A DNA stretch of 15,936 nucleotides from an uncultured Bacilli bacterium (GTDB taxonomy: Bacteria > Bacillota_I > Bacilli_A > RF39 > UBA660). The translations under genes were made by a program, and so were the position numbers. A model generated the notes under the pieces. The model worked only from the letters and a program-made list of their open reading frames with translations. It did not search any database and was not told the origin of the DNA. This document shows, one piece after another, positions 1 through 8,273 of this stretch (positions are counted from its first letter, which is position 1; each line of letters begins with the position of its first letter). The stretch is from the NCBI GenBank assembly GCA_934102255.1, contig CAKOSN010000038.1, forward strand, positions 1 through 15,936. The letters are read 5' to 3'.

Positions 1-76
1 GATAATTACTTCTATCATTTTTAATAATTTTCTTCATTTTCTTATAATCATTTAAAGTTAAATTAATTGTTTCCAT
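1..76 (-). CDS. 5' end of an unidentified leftward gene, partial
   Basis: Only the first 25 codons are inside the window; the gene runs off the left edge. The product begins METINLTLNDYKKMKK and is rich in Lys and Asn. The start is the ATG at 76-74. On the minus strand an AGAGGT ribosome binding site (87-82) sits 5 nt before it, and TATAAT boxes lie just upstream. No domain can be recognised from so short a piece. I call it real because start codon, ribosome binding site, promoter and an open frame to the edge agree. Confidence 0.6.
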   Translation of the reverse strand, partial: METINLTLNDYKKMKKIIKNDRSNY

Positions 77-92
77 ATAATACCTCTAGTTC

Positions 93-108
93 ATTATACC
101 AAATTATA
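93..108 (-). promoter_or_regulatory. Candidate -10 boxes for the partial gene at the left edge
   Basis: Two TATAAT boxes are read on the minus strand. One is at 108-103. The other is at 98-93 and is preceded by TGG, giving an extended -10 (TGGTATAAT). No good -35 lies 16-18 bp upstream of either. The inner box would give a leader of only about ten bases, so the outer one may be the one in use. Confidence 0.4.
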
Positions 109-189
109 TTTAAAAGAAAAGCCCTTTTAATTTTTTAATTATTATTAAAATTTTCGTTGCCAAATAATAAATCGTAGTGATATGATACG

Positions 190-246
190 ACTCTTAATAA
201 AAAAAGGAAAGGAAAAATCAACTCTTAATAAAAAAAAGAAAAATCA
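190..246. repeat. Imperfect tandem repeat, A-rich, two copies
   Basis: A unit starting ACTCTTAATAAAAAAA and ending in AAAAATCA occurs at 190-220 and again at 221-246; the second copy lacks about five bases of the GGAAAGG stretch. It lies in the 77-339 gap, where I see no gene. The rest of the gap is AT-rich sequence without a convincing promoter for the 712-residue gene, which is transcribed toward it. Confidence 0.5.
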
Positions 247-339
247 ACTTAGTATAGTTACCATAAACCAACTTTAAGATTACAACTTGATGAGTTCATT
301 AATCTTGCTAATTTTGCAAATAAAAATGGGAAAAGCTAA

Positions 340-376
340 AAAAATTACTTAAGTTTACTTTTCTTAAGTAATTTTT
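340..376. terminator. Rho-independent terminator, usable in both directions
   Basis: The arms 340-353 and 363-376 (AAAAATTACTTAAG and its exact complement) form a 14-bp stem with a 9-nt loop and have T-runs on both strands. The right arm contains the TAA stop of the leftward 712-residue gene, so it terminates that gene. Confidence 0.8.
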
Positions 377-2502
377 TTTAAAATTCTGCCTTTACTTGCT
401 ACCTCTTTATATATATCTAAATATGAACTGTCTGAAGATAATTTTTTACTTCCCTTAGGTTCTTCTTGCTTAAATATTAAGGAGACATTGTCATCCCAGG
501 CACAAAGTTCTAAAAATCTAATCATGCTATCACTAACACCTTTAGAATTACCTTTATAGGAATTAAATAACTGAATTAAATACTTATAACCTTTCTTATT
601 ACCATGGAATATGCCAAAAGCATAAGCCAGTTTTACTAATCCTAACATAACCACTTCATCAAATTTATTTGTCCTTACTATATTTAGTAAATTTATCCAT
701 CTTCCTTTATTTTTCATAAAAAATGGTATATCACTACTTTCAAGTGCCATCATAACCATGAACTGTGGTAAATACTTTTTATCATATGCCAGATACCATT
801 CAATTAATGCATCCAACTTATTGTTAAGTGCCATTCTCCTTACTAGCAATGGATATTTAATCATTAATTCAACTGCTAAAGAATGGTCTAAAGCACTAAG
901 ATAATTTACTAGTATACTAGCATCAACCAGTCTCATAACCTTATAAGAAGGCAAACACTTTTTATCTAAGGCTTGATACCATCTGATAACATCATCAACA
1001 TGATTTTCTTTTATCATTCTATCAATAGTTTCTGAATATTTAAATCCTAATTTCATGGCATCATCATAACCTAAAGCCTCAAAGTATTTTATTATTTCTG
1101 CTTTAGAAGCCCTAGAATCACTTCCTCTTACTAACATTGGGCGCAGATTTTTACCTTTAAAATACTTTCTAAACAATTCATTTTGTAAAAGACTCTTTAA
1201 TTTAGTAAAATTATATTCTTCACTTTTATAAAACTCATATTCTAATTTATATGGCAAACCCTGAGCAATAGTAACATCTTTGAAGCTATCACTAAAATCA
1301 GCTATATTTCCATTATAATATAGACCATTCATTATTTGTTGATATAAGTTATTATTCAAAATTTTAATAACATCATCATAAGTATAATCATCTTTCCAGT
1401 CTACTTTATGTTTTAAAACAATATCAGATAAAATTTCATGTAAATACCAACCATATAAGGAACATAACTCAAAAAAATCCTCACTACTCATATACTTTAA
1501 GAGTTGTTGAAAAATTGAAACCTCGCCAGAAACATCAAGATAATTATAAGAAGCATACGTTTCAAAGCCGGCAAACAATACGCTTAAATCTTTACCAATT
1601 AGCATTTTTTTTAAAATTGGAAAACTGCTAATATAATAGATTCCTAAACACGAACCTTGCCACATATCTAAAATTTCATCCTTGGTTTCCCTATCCATTT
1701 CAAACTTATCAAAATCCAAAAATATTTCTGGATATCTACTATGAAACTTTTCATTTTTATAAAGATAACTATAATCACAATCATTATATTTGATATATAA
1801 ATAAACTTTTTCTATAATAAATTCTTCATAATCAGAAACTGTATTTAAATTTTCAAAATTACTTCCAACCAGTTTTTTTAAGACAATTTTTCTTAAGAGT
1901 GATCCATAACTAGTTATAAGTTTTAATAGTTCACCACTTCCGAATTTTTGTAAAAAGACCTGATAAAAGCGAACATTTAAGCCAAAAACATATAAAACAT
2001 CTTTATCTAAAAAATATATAGAATCATCTGGATTATGGACAAGACTATCAAGTAGACAGGAGGAATCATAATGATAAAAGTTTTTTCTTACTTCAAAAGA
2101 TGCTTTTTCTGAAATCCAAAGTTCTGGATACACATCATAAAATACTTCGTTTAATTTATTCCAATTTTCCTGATCTTTATTGTAATACTGAAATTGAAGA
2201 CACCATCTAAAATAATTAAAAACAAAACCGAAAAATTCTAAAAAGTCATTATAATCTTTAATATTTTGGCATTTACTAACTACCTCTTCTCTTTCAAAAT
2301 AAGATGGTATTCCTTTAAAAGTCTGCCATATATTGTCATCTCCTAGTTTAATAAAAAGGACCTTTTTTTCTGATTCAAACCTTATTAAATTATCTATTCC
2401 CATAATTTTTATTAAACGAGCATCTATATCATCAACAGCTAAATTTCCTTCTTTAACTTTTTTTAAATCTTCTAAACTATTTACTGAAATTTTACTATTC
2501 AT
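364..2502 (-). CDS. Hypothetical protein of 712 residues with helical repeats
   Basis: I do not recognise this family. The start is set at ATG 2502-2500 because AAAGGGG lies 8 nt upstream; a frame extending to 2565 has no ribosome binding site and would cover the promoter. No signal peptide or membrane segment is seen, so it is probably cytoplasmic. The protein is rich in aromatic and charged residues. A motif of about 27 residues, roughly an acidic/Leu helix followed by Tyr-Gly and a Leu/Arg-rich helix, recurs near residues 181-209, 330-361, 469-497 and 532-557. A second stretch is duplicated at about 493-527 and 555-589, both with WY, DKK, LP and VM; 16 of 36 positions are identical. This suggests an alpha-solenoid used for binding partners rather than a classic enzyme. 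It has its own promoter and terminator. Confidence 0.85.
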   Translation of the reverse strand: MNSKISVNSLEDLKKVKEGNLAVDDIDARLIKIMGIDNLIRFESEKKVLFIKLGDDNIWQTFKGIPSYFEREEVVSKCQNIKDYNDFLEFFGFVFNYFRWCLQFQYYNKDQENWNKLNEVFYDVYPELWISEKASFEVRKNFYHYDSSCLLDSLVHNPDDSIYFLDKDVLYVFGLNVRFYQVFLQKFGSGELLKLITSYGSLLRKIVLKKLVGSNFENLNTVSDYEEFIIEKVYLYIKYNDCDYSYLYKNEKFHSRYPEIFLDFDKFEMDRETKDEILDMWQGSCLGIYYISSFPILKKMLIGKDLSVLFAGFETYASYNYLDVSGEVSIFQQLLKYMSSEDFFELCSLYGWYLHEILSDIVLKHKVDWKDDYTYDDVIKILNNNLYQQIMNGLYYNGNIADFSDSFKDVTIAQGLPYKLEYEFYKSEEYNFTKLKSLLQNELFRKYFKGKNLRPMLVRGSDSRASKAEIIKYFEALGYDDAMKLGFKYSETIDRMIKENHVDDVIRWYQALDKKCLPSYKVMRLVDASILVNYLSALDHSLAVELMIKYPLLVRRMALNNKLDALIEWYLAYDKKYLPQFMVMMALESSDIPFFMKNKGRWINLLNIVRTNKFDEVVMLGLVKLAYAFGIFHGNKKGYKYLIQLFNSYKGNSKGVSDSMIRFLELCAWDDNVSLIFKQEEPKGSKKLSSDSSYLDIYKEVASKGRILKKIT

Positions 2503-2533
2503 AAACACTACCCCTTTTGTTTCATTGATGCCT

Positions 2534-2561
2534 ATTATAACATACTTTTTTTTAATAGCAA
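2534..2561 (-). promoter_or_regulatory. Promoter of the 712-residue gene
   Basis: Read on the minus strand: TTGCTA (2561-2556), 16-bp spacer, TATAAT (2539-2534) with a TG one base before it (TGTTATAAT), so it is an extended -10. The spacer contains a run of eight A. The -10 ends 31 bp before the ATG. Confidence 0.7.
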
Positions 2562-2587
2562 GCAAATATATTATTATCCAAATATAA

Positions 2588-2606
2588 CCCCTTAAGGGTG
2601 GGGGGG
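2588..2606. other. CCCTTAAGGG palindrome followed by a G7 tract
   Basis: CCCCTTAAGGG (2588-2598) is followed by TGGGGGGG, with seven G at 2600-2606. Such a GC-rich homopolymer is exceptional in this window. It lies about 27-40 bp upstream of the -35 box of the 712-residue gene and downstream of the glycosyltransferase stop. Confidence 0.6.
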
Positions 2607-2623
2607 AAGTAATCCCAAATAAA

Positions 2624-2663
2624 AAGATTAACTTATAATCAAGTCAACCTAATTTTTAATCTT
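2624..2663 (-). terminator. Weak terminator candidate after the glycosyltransferase gene
   Basis: AAGATTAA and its complement TTAATCTT pair across a long loop of about 24 nt. On the minus strand the stem is followed by TTTATTT. One arm lies inside the last codons of the glycosyltransferase gene. The long loop and short stem make it weak. Confidence 0.3.
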
Positions 2664-4064
2664 AACTACTTTATATCTATTATCCCAAAGTTTAAGTAAT
2701 TCTTTTAAACCAACGCTACCTAATATAAAAACCGTAACATTAATAAAATAAGTATACCTTGGTTGAATTTCAATTAACATATAAACAATCGTATTCGTAA
2801 TAAACAAAATATAAAAATAAAATAAATTACTATTTAAAATATCTTTTTTCTTTAAAAACACTCCTGCTATAAGTCCTAGAATCATTACTCCATATATAAC
2901 TTTATTAACACCAGATACTAAATCCTCTAAGAATTTACAAGAAATACTTATTCCCATAATAGAAATAACCTTATCATTATAAATACCACTACTAGATTCT
3001 AAAGAACCATTTAACACAAAATTATTAGTCTTACATACTAAGAGCTTACCTATTTTTAAAGGATTATTGATTCTCATCCTTATTACTTCTAGTTCTTTTG
3101 CCTCATCCCCTAAGTAAATCTCGTCATTCGTATCATATCTACCACAAGTATCCGGATTAGTTCCTAACACAAACTTCCATAAAGGATTATTATTCTTAAG
3201 ACCATCTTCGTTAATATTATTTTTAACTAAATATCTTGATGTTCCCATATTAATTAAAAGATAAAAGCAAACAAAGATACTACATCTTACTACTGTAAGC
3301 ATTAATTTTTTACTCTTTTTAAAATCCTTCTTAGTTAATTTTAATACTCGATATAATAAATAACTAAAAATTACTACTATTCCTTCTGGTCTTAAAACAT
3401 TAGAAAGCCCTAGTAAAATACCCGCAATTATATAATTTTTTAATTCATCTTCTTTATTATTCTTTAAAAGAAAATATATACTTAAATAACTAAGTAAAGT
3501 ACTTAAATGATGATTAGATATAACTGTGGCTGAATAAATTGAAAAAGGAAATACAGCATATAAAGTGGATACTATTCTAGACTCCCTTTCCCCTACTAAC
3601 TTTTTAACAGTATTATAAATGAAATAAGTCAAACTTAATTCATAAAAAATATTTAAAACTTTTAAGAAAACTTCACTATTAATTATTTTTAACATTAAAG
3701 CTTCATATAAAACAAATCCTGTTTGATAAGGCCACATACTAAAGTAACCTGTTTTACTAAAGCTATAATCTCCTAAATTAAACTTTCTAGCTGCTTCTAA
3801 TAAAACCGCAAAATCACTAGTCTGAGGGACATTAAAAATAACTATCCCCGCAATTCTTATAATAAGACCAACTAAAAGTAAATAAAGAACAAAGTGTTTA
3901 CCCTTGTATTTTTTTATTATAAATATAATACTTATAACTAAAAGCAGTCCTAAAAACAAATTATTACTAATAAGAAAAGCTAAACTTAAAAAAATGGGTA
4001 TAATAAGACTAATATTCATAAAAAACTTATCTAACTGAAAATCTTTCAATTTCTTTTTTAACAT
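2649..4064 (-). CDS. GT-C fold membrane glycosyltransferase, GT39-like
   Basis: A 471-residue polytopic protein with about ten hydrophobic helices (for example 18-35, 36-50, 58-77, 213-222, 386-404). Such enzymes move a sugar from a polyprenyl-phosphate carrier onto a protein, lipid or glycan at the outer face of the membrane. Family signs are the Ser-Asp-Phe at 83-85 in the first outer loop (Asp84 is the likely catalytic acid), the WPYQTGF segment at 111-117, the LRPEG turn at 224-228 and the EIQPRY motif near 432-437. ATG 4064 has GAAAGGTAGG a few bases upstream. It stands alone with its own promoter. The acceptor cannot be told from sequence; a role in cell-surface glycan or glycoprotein assembly is inferred. 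Confidence 0.8.
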   Translation of the reverse strand: MLKKKLKDFQLDKFFMNISLIIPIFLSLAFLISNNLFLGLLLVISIIFIIKKYKGKHFVLYLLLVGLIIRIAGIVIFNVPQTSDFAVLLEAARKFNLGDYSFSKTGYFSMWPYQTGFVLYEALMLKIINSEVFLKVLNIFYELSLTYFIYNTVKKLVGERESRIVSTLYAVFPFSIYSATVISNHHLSTLLSYLSIYFLLKNNKEDELKNYIIAGILLGLSNVLRPEGIVVIFSYLLYRVLKLTKKDFKKSKKLMLTVVRCSIFVCFYLLINMGTSRYLVKNNINEDGLKNNNPLWKFVLGTNPDTCGRYDTNDEIYLGDEAKELEVIRMRINNPLKIGKLLVCKTNNFVLNGSLESSSGIYNDKVISIMGISISCKFLEDLVSGVNKVIYGVMILGLIAGVFLKKKDILNSNLFYFYILFITNTIVYMLIEIQPRYTYFINVTVFILGSVGLKELLKLWDNRYKVVKIKN

Positions 4065-4086
4065 ACAAACCTACCTTTCATCTTTT

Positions 4087-4115
4087 AGTATAAGGTAATT
4101 AACTAGTTTTAGCAA
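4087..4115 (-). promoter_or_regulatory. Promoter of the glycosyltransferase gene
   Basis: Minus strand: TTGCTA (4115-4110), 17-bp spacer, TATACT (4092-4087). The -10 ends 22 bp from the ATG, with the ribosome binding site between. Confidence 0.65.
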
Positions 4116-4123
4116 TATTTCTA

Positions 4124-4152
4124 TTGGCAAAAAAGTATTTTTGCGTTAAAAT
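4124..4152 (+). promoter_or_regulatory. Promoter of tRNA-Gln
   Basis: TTGGCA (4124-4129), 17-bp spacer, TAAAAT (4147-4152). The first base of the mature tRNA lies 12 nt after the -10. It is divergent from the glycosyltransferase promoter. Confidence 0.7.
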
Positions 4153-4164
4153 GTTTATAGGAAT

Positions 4165-4240
4165 TGCCTAGTAGCCAAGTGGTAAGGCATCAGATTCTGA
4201 CTCTGACATTTCGTGGGTTCGAGTCCTACCTAGGCAGCCA
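4165..4240 (+). tRNA. tRNA-Gln (anticodon CTG)
   Basis: A full cloverleaf can be folded by hand. The acceptor arms TGCCTAG and CTAGGCA pair fully. The D-arm is GCC/GGC. The anticodon stem is TCAGA/TCTGA with loop TTCTGAC, giving CTG at 4197-4199, which reads CAG codons. The T-arm is GTGGG/CCTAC with loop TTCGAGT. The discriminator is G, as expected for Gln, and CCA is encoded. CAG is a rare codon in so AT-rich a genome, so a separate TTG isoacceptor probably exists elsewhere. Confidence 0.95.
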
Positions 4241-4250
4241 TTTTGATATT

Positions 4251-4272
4251 AAGGACCTTTATGGTTCTTTTT
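4251..4272 (+). terminator. Terminator after tRNA-Gln
   Basis: AAGGACC, loop TTTAT, GGTTCTT (one G-T pair), then a run of T. It begins 10 nt after the CCA end. Confidence 0.7.
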
Positions 4273-4298
4273 ATATAACAAATATTGTTTTTTTATAA

Positions 4299-4319
4299 GA
4301 CAATCTATAGGACAATCTA
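4299..4319 (+). repeat. Direct repeat GACAATCTA upstream of the C26 hydrolase gene
   Basis: GACAATCTA occurs at 4299-4307 and 4311-4319, 12 bp apart, about 8 bp before the ribosome binding site. No good promoter is visible here; TATAAG (4294-4299) and TATAGG (4306-4311) are the only -10-like boxes. The repeat could be a regulator site or lie in the 5' leader. Confidence 0.35.
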
Positions 4320-4339
4320 AAAAGATGAGGAGATTTATA

Positions 4340-5077
4340 ATGCAAGATAAAGTTATTATTGGGATTATGCCTAATTTAAGTAAAAGTGATGATGATTACT
4401 TTTTAGAGCAAGAAAAATTCGTTCGTAATTATAGTAATAGAATATTTGAATGCGGCGCTATTCCGATTGGAATTTTAATTAATAAAGATGATGTTTCCGA
4501 AGCCTCTCTTGATTTATGTGATGGCTTTCTACTACCAGGTGGTAGCTGTGTTGACCGTACGTGGTATGAGGTAATTAATTACGCTATTAAAAAAAATAAA
4601 CCTCTTCTTGGAATCTGTTTAGGTAGTCAAGCTCTTTCTATTTATGGAGCTTTAATTGACCAGGTAAGTGGAGACTACAAAATTGAGGATTTAATGAAGG
4701 TTTATGTCCAAACTAAAAAAGCTAATGATAATATGATGACTAAAGACTTACCGAAAGATAACATGCATCTTCATGAAGTTAATAAAGATAATATTGATAC
4801 CGCCAGACACGATATAACTATTAATAAAGACTCTATTCTTTATGATATTTATAAACAAGATACTATTAGCGTAGTATCTCTTCACAGCCATGATTATAGA
4901 TTCTGTGGAAGAGATTTTATGATAAGTGCCAAAGCAAGCGACGGTGTTTCTGAAGGCATTGAATATAAAGATAAAAATTATTTTATTGTAGGTATCCATT
5001 TTCATAATGAATTAGATAAAGACCCAAAAGTCTTAAAAAGACTCATAAAAGAATGTCAAAAAAGAAAGAATGTTTAA
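4340..5077 (+). CDS. Class I glutamine amidotransferase-like hydrolase, peptidase C26 family
   Basis: A 245-residue soluble protein of the gamma-glutamyl-gamma-aminobutyrate hydrolase (PuuD-like) family, whose members hydrolyse gamma-glutamyl amide bonds. The oxyanion strand FLLPGG (63-68) is followed by the nucleophile elbow GICLGSQ (91-97), with Cys93 as nucleophile. The C-terminal GIHFHNE (219-224) carries the catalytic His222 and Glu224, and LHSHD (181-185) matches the family's SxHHQ region. Length fits the family. The start is ATG 4340 because GAGGAG (4327-4332) lies 7 nt upstream; the ATG at 4325 overlaps that ribosome binding site. The natural substrate is not known: no putrescine or GABA pathway genes are nearby. 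It is convergent with the GH30 pseudogene and shares a terminator with it. Confidence 0.88.
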   Translation: MQDKVIIGIMPNLSKSDDDYFLEQEKFVRNYSNRIFECGAIPIGILINKDDVSEASLDLCDGFLLPGGSCVDRTWYEVINYAIKKNKPLLGICLGSQALSIYGALIDQVSGDYKIEDLMKVYVQTKKANDNMMTKDLPKDNMHLHEVNKDNIDTARHDITINKDSILYDIYKQDTISVVSLHSHDYRFCGRDFMISAKASDGVSEGIEYKDKNYFIVGIHFHNELDKDPKVLKRLIKECQKRKNV

Positions 5078-5104
5078 ATTTTTTAAGTTTAAACATTTTT
5101 ATTT
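5069..5104. terminator. Terminator between convergent genes
   Basis: AATGTTTAAA (5069-5078) and TTTAAACATT (5088-5097) form a perfect 10-bp stem followed by TTTATTTT on the plus strand. The minus strand side is T-rich too, so it may end both the hydrolase gene and the GH30 pseudogene transcript. Confidence 0.75.
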
Positions 5105-6405
5105 TGCTAAATCACTTACATAAGTAACTATCGAATGAGCATCAATTATATCTTGAAATCTATCTTTTTCAATTACCAAGCTAACCTCTATTGGATAATC
5201 ATTAATATTTAAAGCAATAACAATTATATTATTCCTATTCTTAAATGCACAAACAAATAAATCCGGACGACAAACATCAACACAAATACTATAAGCCCCA
5301 CTCTTAACAAAACCACCTAAATGCTTAAGATAATAATAAATAGGCGTCAAAATAATCTCATTATTTTCGTTCAAGATAACTGGACTTTTACAAAAGTTTT
5401 CACTGTGATTAGGACCGCCATTAATATCTAATAAAATATTCCAGTCTATGTAACCATTCATACCATTATTTATGTTACCAAGCATTTCTAACATATAAAA
5501 TTCCGCATCACGCGTCCAATTTTTAACATTATATTGACTAAAACCAGAACAATTTTCTGTACACCATAATTTATATAAAGGAAAACTACTGTGAACTAAA
5601 GCTAAATTTTTAAAATGCATACCGGCATAATTATGAAAAGCAACACCAGCAATCATTTTATTTTTAATACTTAACTCATTAACAACGTTATATAAATTAT
5701 TTTTATTATGGTCCCACAAAATTATTTTAGTACTAATTTTACTTTTTCTTAAAAGTGGTAACAAGTATTTTCTGATAAATAAATTTTGATCATCTAAGGA
5801 ATATAAACACGACTCCCAACGTTGCTTAGCATATGGTTCGTTTTGAATTGTTAAATAATTTATATAAATATCTTCTTTAGCATAACTTTGTAAAAATTTT
5901 ATCAAATACTTACTATAATCAGCATATTTTTCTTTTAAAAGAACACCACTCTCTAAACATTTATTAGTTTTAAAACATTTAGGAGGACTCCATGAGCTTG
6001 CCATTAACGTTATTTTTTTATAATTTAAAATATCTTTTAACATTGGAATTATTGTTTCTTTATCATGATAAATATTAAAATCACTCAAATCATCTTTTTG
6101 ACAATATTCATAAGAATTAACACAAAAATCATTACTGCCAATAGATATTCTTCCCAAATTATAATTTAAACCTTTTTCTCCGTAATAATATTCCAAAAAT
6201 TTTTTTCGATTTTCCGAAGTCATTTTAAAATAATTAATACTACTAGCCTCTGTAATAGCGCCACCCAAGCCGTCCCAGCATGCTATTTCTAATTTAGGAT
6301 AAATATTAACAATATTTCATTCATAATCATCATTAAAATCAAAATGTAGAACATCATCTTCTCTTAAAAATAACCCATTTTCAATATTAGTAACGTATTT
6401 TTCAT
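5099..6405 (-). pseudogene. GH30 glycosidase with frameshift and internal TGA
   Basis: Glycoside hydrolase family 30 enzymes are retaining beta-glycosidases. Numbered from the TTG at 6268, the visible 389 residues show GGAITEAS (2-9), the acid/base Glu144 in IQNEP, WESC (151-154), and the nucleophile Glu238 in CTEN; the C-terminus DAHSIVTYV is family-like and complete. The TTG has no ribosome binding site and homology continues upstream (NIVNIYPKLE, CWDG). There the frame meets TGA at 6319-6317. Further up it reads YVTNIENGLFLRED back to an A5 run (6402-6398) just after ATG 6405-6403, which has AGGTAGGTGA before it. That ATG is out of frame by one base; six A would give MKKYVTNIENG and a protein of about 435 residues, normal for the family. 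So there are two separate lesions, one frameshift and one nonsense. No signal peptide is visible. Sequencing error is possible but two errors are less likely. The 6406-6562 gap holds only AT-rich sequence. Confidence 0.8.
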
Positions 6406-6562
6406 CAAATCACCTACCTAAATTTTAACATATAAAAATATTATTTAATAAAAAATATTATAAAAACATACTGATTAACCCTTATGACTTTAAAATTCAC
6501 TTACTAAAAGATTATAATTAATAATTTAAGTAATAATGAGACTTTAAAAGCCTAAAAACCCT

Positions 6563-6590
6563 TTGAAAATAAGAAAAACTATATTATAAT
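6563..6590 (+). promoter_or_regulatory. Promoter of gltX
   Basis: TTGAAA (6563-6568), 16-bp spacer, TATAAT (6585-6590); the ATG follows 22 bp later. Confidence 0.75.
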
Positions 6591-6612
6591 AGACAAAGAA
6601 AAGAGGAATATT

Positions 6613-8250
6613 ATGACAAATAAAGAATTAGCAGACATTTTACTTCCTAATGTTGTGCATGATTATAAATATTACGAAGAAAAATATCCAGATAGAAATT
6701 TAAGTGAAGGTGCTTGTGTTACTCGTTTTGCTCCTTCTCCTACTGGTTTTGTTCATTTAGGAAGCTTAGCAACATCATTTATGGCTATTCAACTTGCTAA
6801 ACAAACTAATGGTGTATGTTTTTTAAGAATCGAAGATACTGACGGTAAAAGAACTATTGAAAATGGTGTTCAAGGCATTATTAATGATTTTAAAAATTTA
6901 GGTATTACTTTTGATGAAGGCGAAGGCTTTGGGGGCAACTATGGTCCTTACTTACAATCAGAAAGAAAAGATATTTACCAAGCTTATGCTAAAAAGTTAA
7001 TTGAAGAAGGACTTGCTTATCCATGCTTCTGTACTCCTGAACATTTAGAAGAAATTAGAAGTTATCAAGAACATAAAAAACTACGTCTAGGTTACTATAA
7101 AAAATATGCTAAATGTCGTGATTTAACTATAGAAGAAATTAAAGAACATTTAGATAATGGTGATAAATATATTATCCGTTTCCGTAGTCAAGGTGATTTT
7201 GAAAATAAAATAATTTTACATGATGCCATTAAAGGCGATATTGAAATGCCAGAAAATGATATTGATGATGTAATTATTAAAAGTGATGGTCTTCCAACTT
7301 ATCATTTTGCCCATGTTATTGATGATCATTTAATGCATACAACTCATGTTACTCGTGGTGATGAATGGGTAGCAAGTTATCCAAAACATCATGAATTATT
7401 TAAACTATTAGGTTTTAAAGAACCAGTTTATGCCCATATTGCGCCAATTACTATTAAAGAAGGAACAACAGTTCGTAAATTAAGTAAAAGAAAAGATAAA
7501 GAAGCCGCTATTAGTTTCTATCAAAAACTAGGTATTCCAACTGAGGTTATTAGATTGTATCTAGCTACTATTGAAAACTATGACTTTGAAGAATGGTATA
7601 ATGCTAATCCTGATAAAGGAATTGATGATTTTACATTTGAATTTAGTAAAATGCCTATTGGTGGTACTTTATTCGATATGGAGAAATTACAAAGTATTTC
7701 TAAAATCTATTTTAGTCATTTAAAGAATTATGAATTATATGATATGGCTTTAAAATACACTAAGGAATATGATGAAGAATTCTATAACATCTTAGTTAAT
7801 AATAAAGAGTATGCACTTAATGTCTTTAATATTGAAAGAGATATTGAAAGACCTCGTAAAGATATTGCTTCTTTAAGTGATGTAAAAACTGAATTTAGTT
7901 ATATGTTTAATGAATTATTCTATAAAGATACTAACCCATACGCTGAATGTAAAGTATGTGATAAAGATATTGTTTTAGATTATATTAATAATGTTTATAA
8001 TGAAACTGATACACAAGAAGATTGGTTCAATAATTTAAAAGAATTTGCTGTAAAAAATAACTACTCAGCTGATAAAAAAGCTTATAAAGCTGAGCCCGAT
8101 AAATACAATGGTATGGTTGCTGATTTCTGTGCCCTACTTCGTATTATCATTTGTAAGAAAAATCAATCACCAAATATTTATTATTTAATTAAATATCTAG
8201 GTAAAGATGAATTAGTTAAAAGAATTAATAAATTCTACGAAGAAAGATAG
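6613..8250 (+). CDS. gltX: Glutamyl-tRNA synthetase
   Basis: A 545-residue class I aminoacyl-tRNA synthetase that charges tRNA with glutamate using ATP. The HIGH-type signature is PSPTGFVHLG (41-50, His48), and the KMSKS-type loop is KLSKR (289-293). LRIEDTD (71-77) and the CFC...KC cluster (Cys138, Cys140, Cys168), a candidate zinc site as in some GluRS, also fit. The C-terminal half is helical, for anticodon binding, and longer than in E. coli; this length is seen in some Firmicutes forms. AAGAGGA lies 5-6 nt before the ATG. It is monocistronic, with its own promoter and terminator. Whether it also misacylates tRNA-Gln (non-discriminating) cannot be told here; no gatCAB genes are present in the window. 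Confidence 0.96.
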   Translation: MTNKELADILLPNVVHDYKYYEEKYPDRNLSEGACVTRFAPSPTGFVHLGSLATSFMAIQLAKQTNGVCFLRIEDTDGKRTIENGVQGIINDFKNLGITFDEGEGFGGNYGPYLQSERKDIYQAYAKKLIEEGLAYPCFCTPEHLEEIRSYQEHKKLRLGYYKKYAKCRDLTIEEIKEHLDNGDKYIIRFRSQGDFENKIILHDAIKGDIEMPENDIDDVIIKSDGLPTYHFAHVIDDHLMHTTHVTRGDEWVASYPKHHELFKLLGFKEPVYAHIAPITIKEGTTVRKLSKRKDKEAAISFYQKLGIPTEVIRLYLATIENYDFEEWYNANPDKGIDDFTFEFSKMPIGGTLFDMEKLQSISKIYFSHLKNYELYDMALKYTKEYDEEFYNILVNNKEYALNVFNIERDIERPRKDIASLSDVKTEFSYMFNELFYKDTNPYAECKVCDKDIVLDYINNVYNETDTQEDWFNNLKEFAVKNNYSADKKAYKAEPDKYNGMVADFCALLRIIICKKNQSPNIYYLIKYLGKDELVKRINKFYEER

Positions 8251-8271
8251 TCAAATGCGACTATCTTTTTT
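8243..8271 (+). terminator. Terminator of gltX
   Basis: AAAGATAGTC, loop AAATGC, GACTATCTTT, then T-run. The left arm contains the TAG stop of gltX. The leftward gene's stop is only 3 bp beyond, so it may act for both strands. Confidence 0.8.
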
Positions 8272-8273
8272 AG

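Noticed and set aside
2333..2587. 84-codon open frame on the plus strand
   Set aside because: It lies mostly inside the leftward 712-residue gene, has no ribosome binding site and reads as antisense low-complexity sequence.
4748..5005. 85-codon open frame on the minus strand
   Set aside because: It is antisense to the C26 hydrolase, whose catalytic motifs show the plus frame is real.
5099..6268. GH30 gene as an intact 389-residue protein starting at TTG 6268
   Set aside because: The TTG is inside the conserved GGAITEAS region, has no ribosome binding site, and clear coding similarity continues upstream of it.
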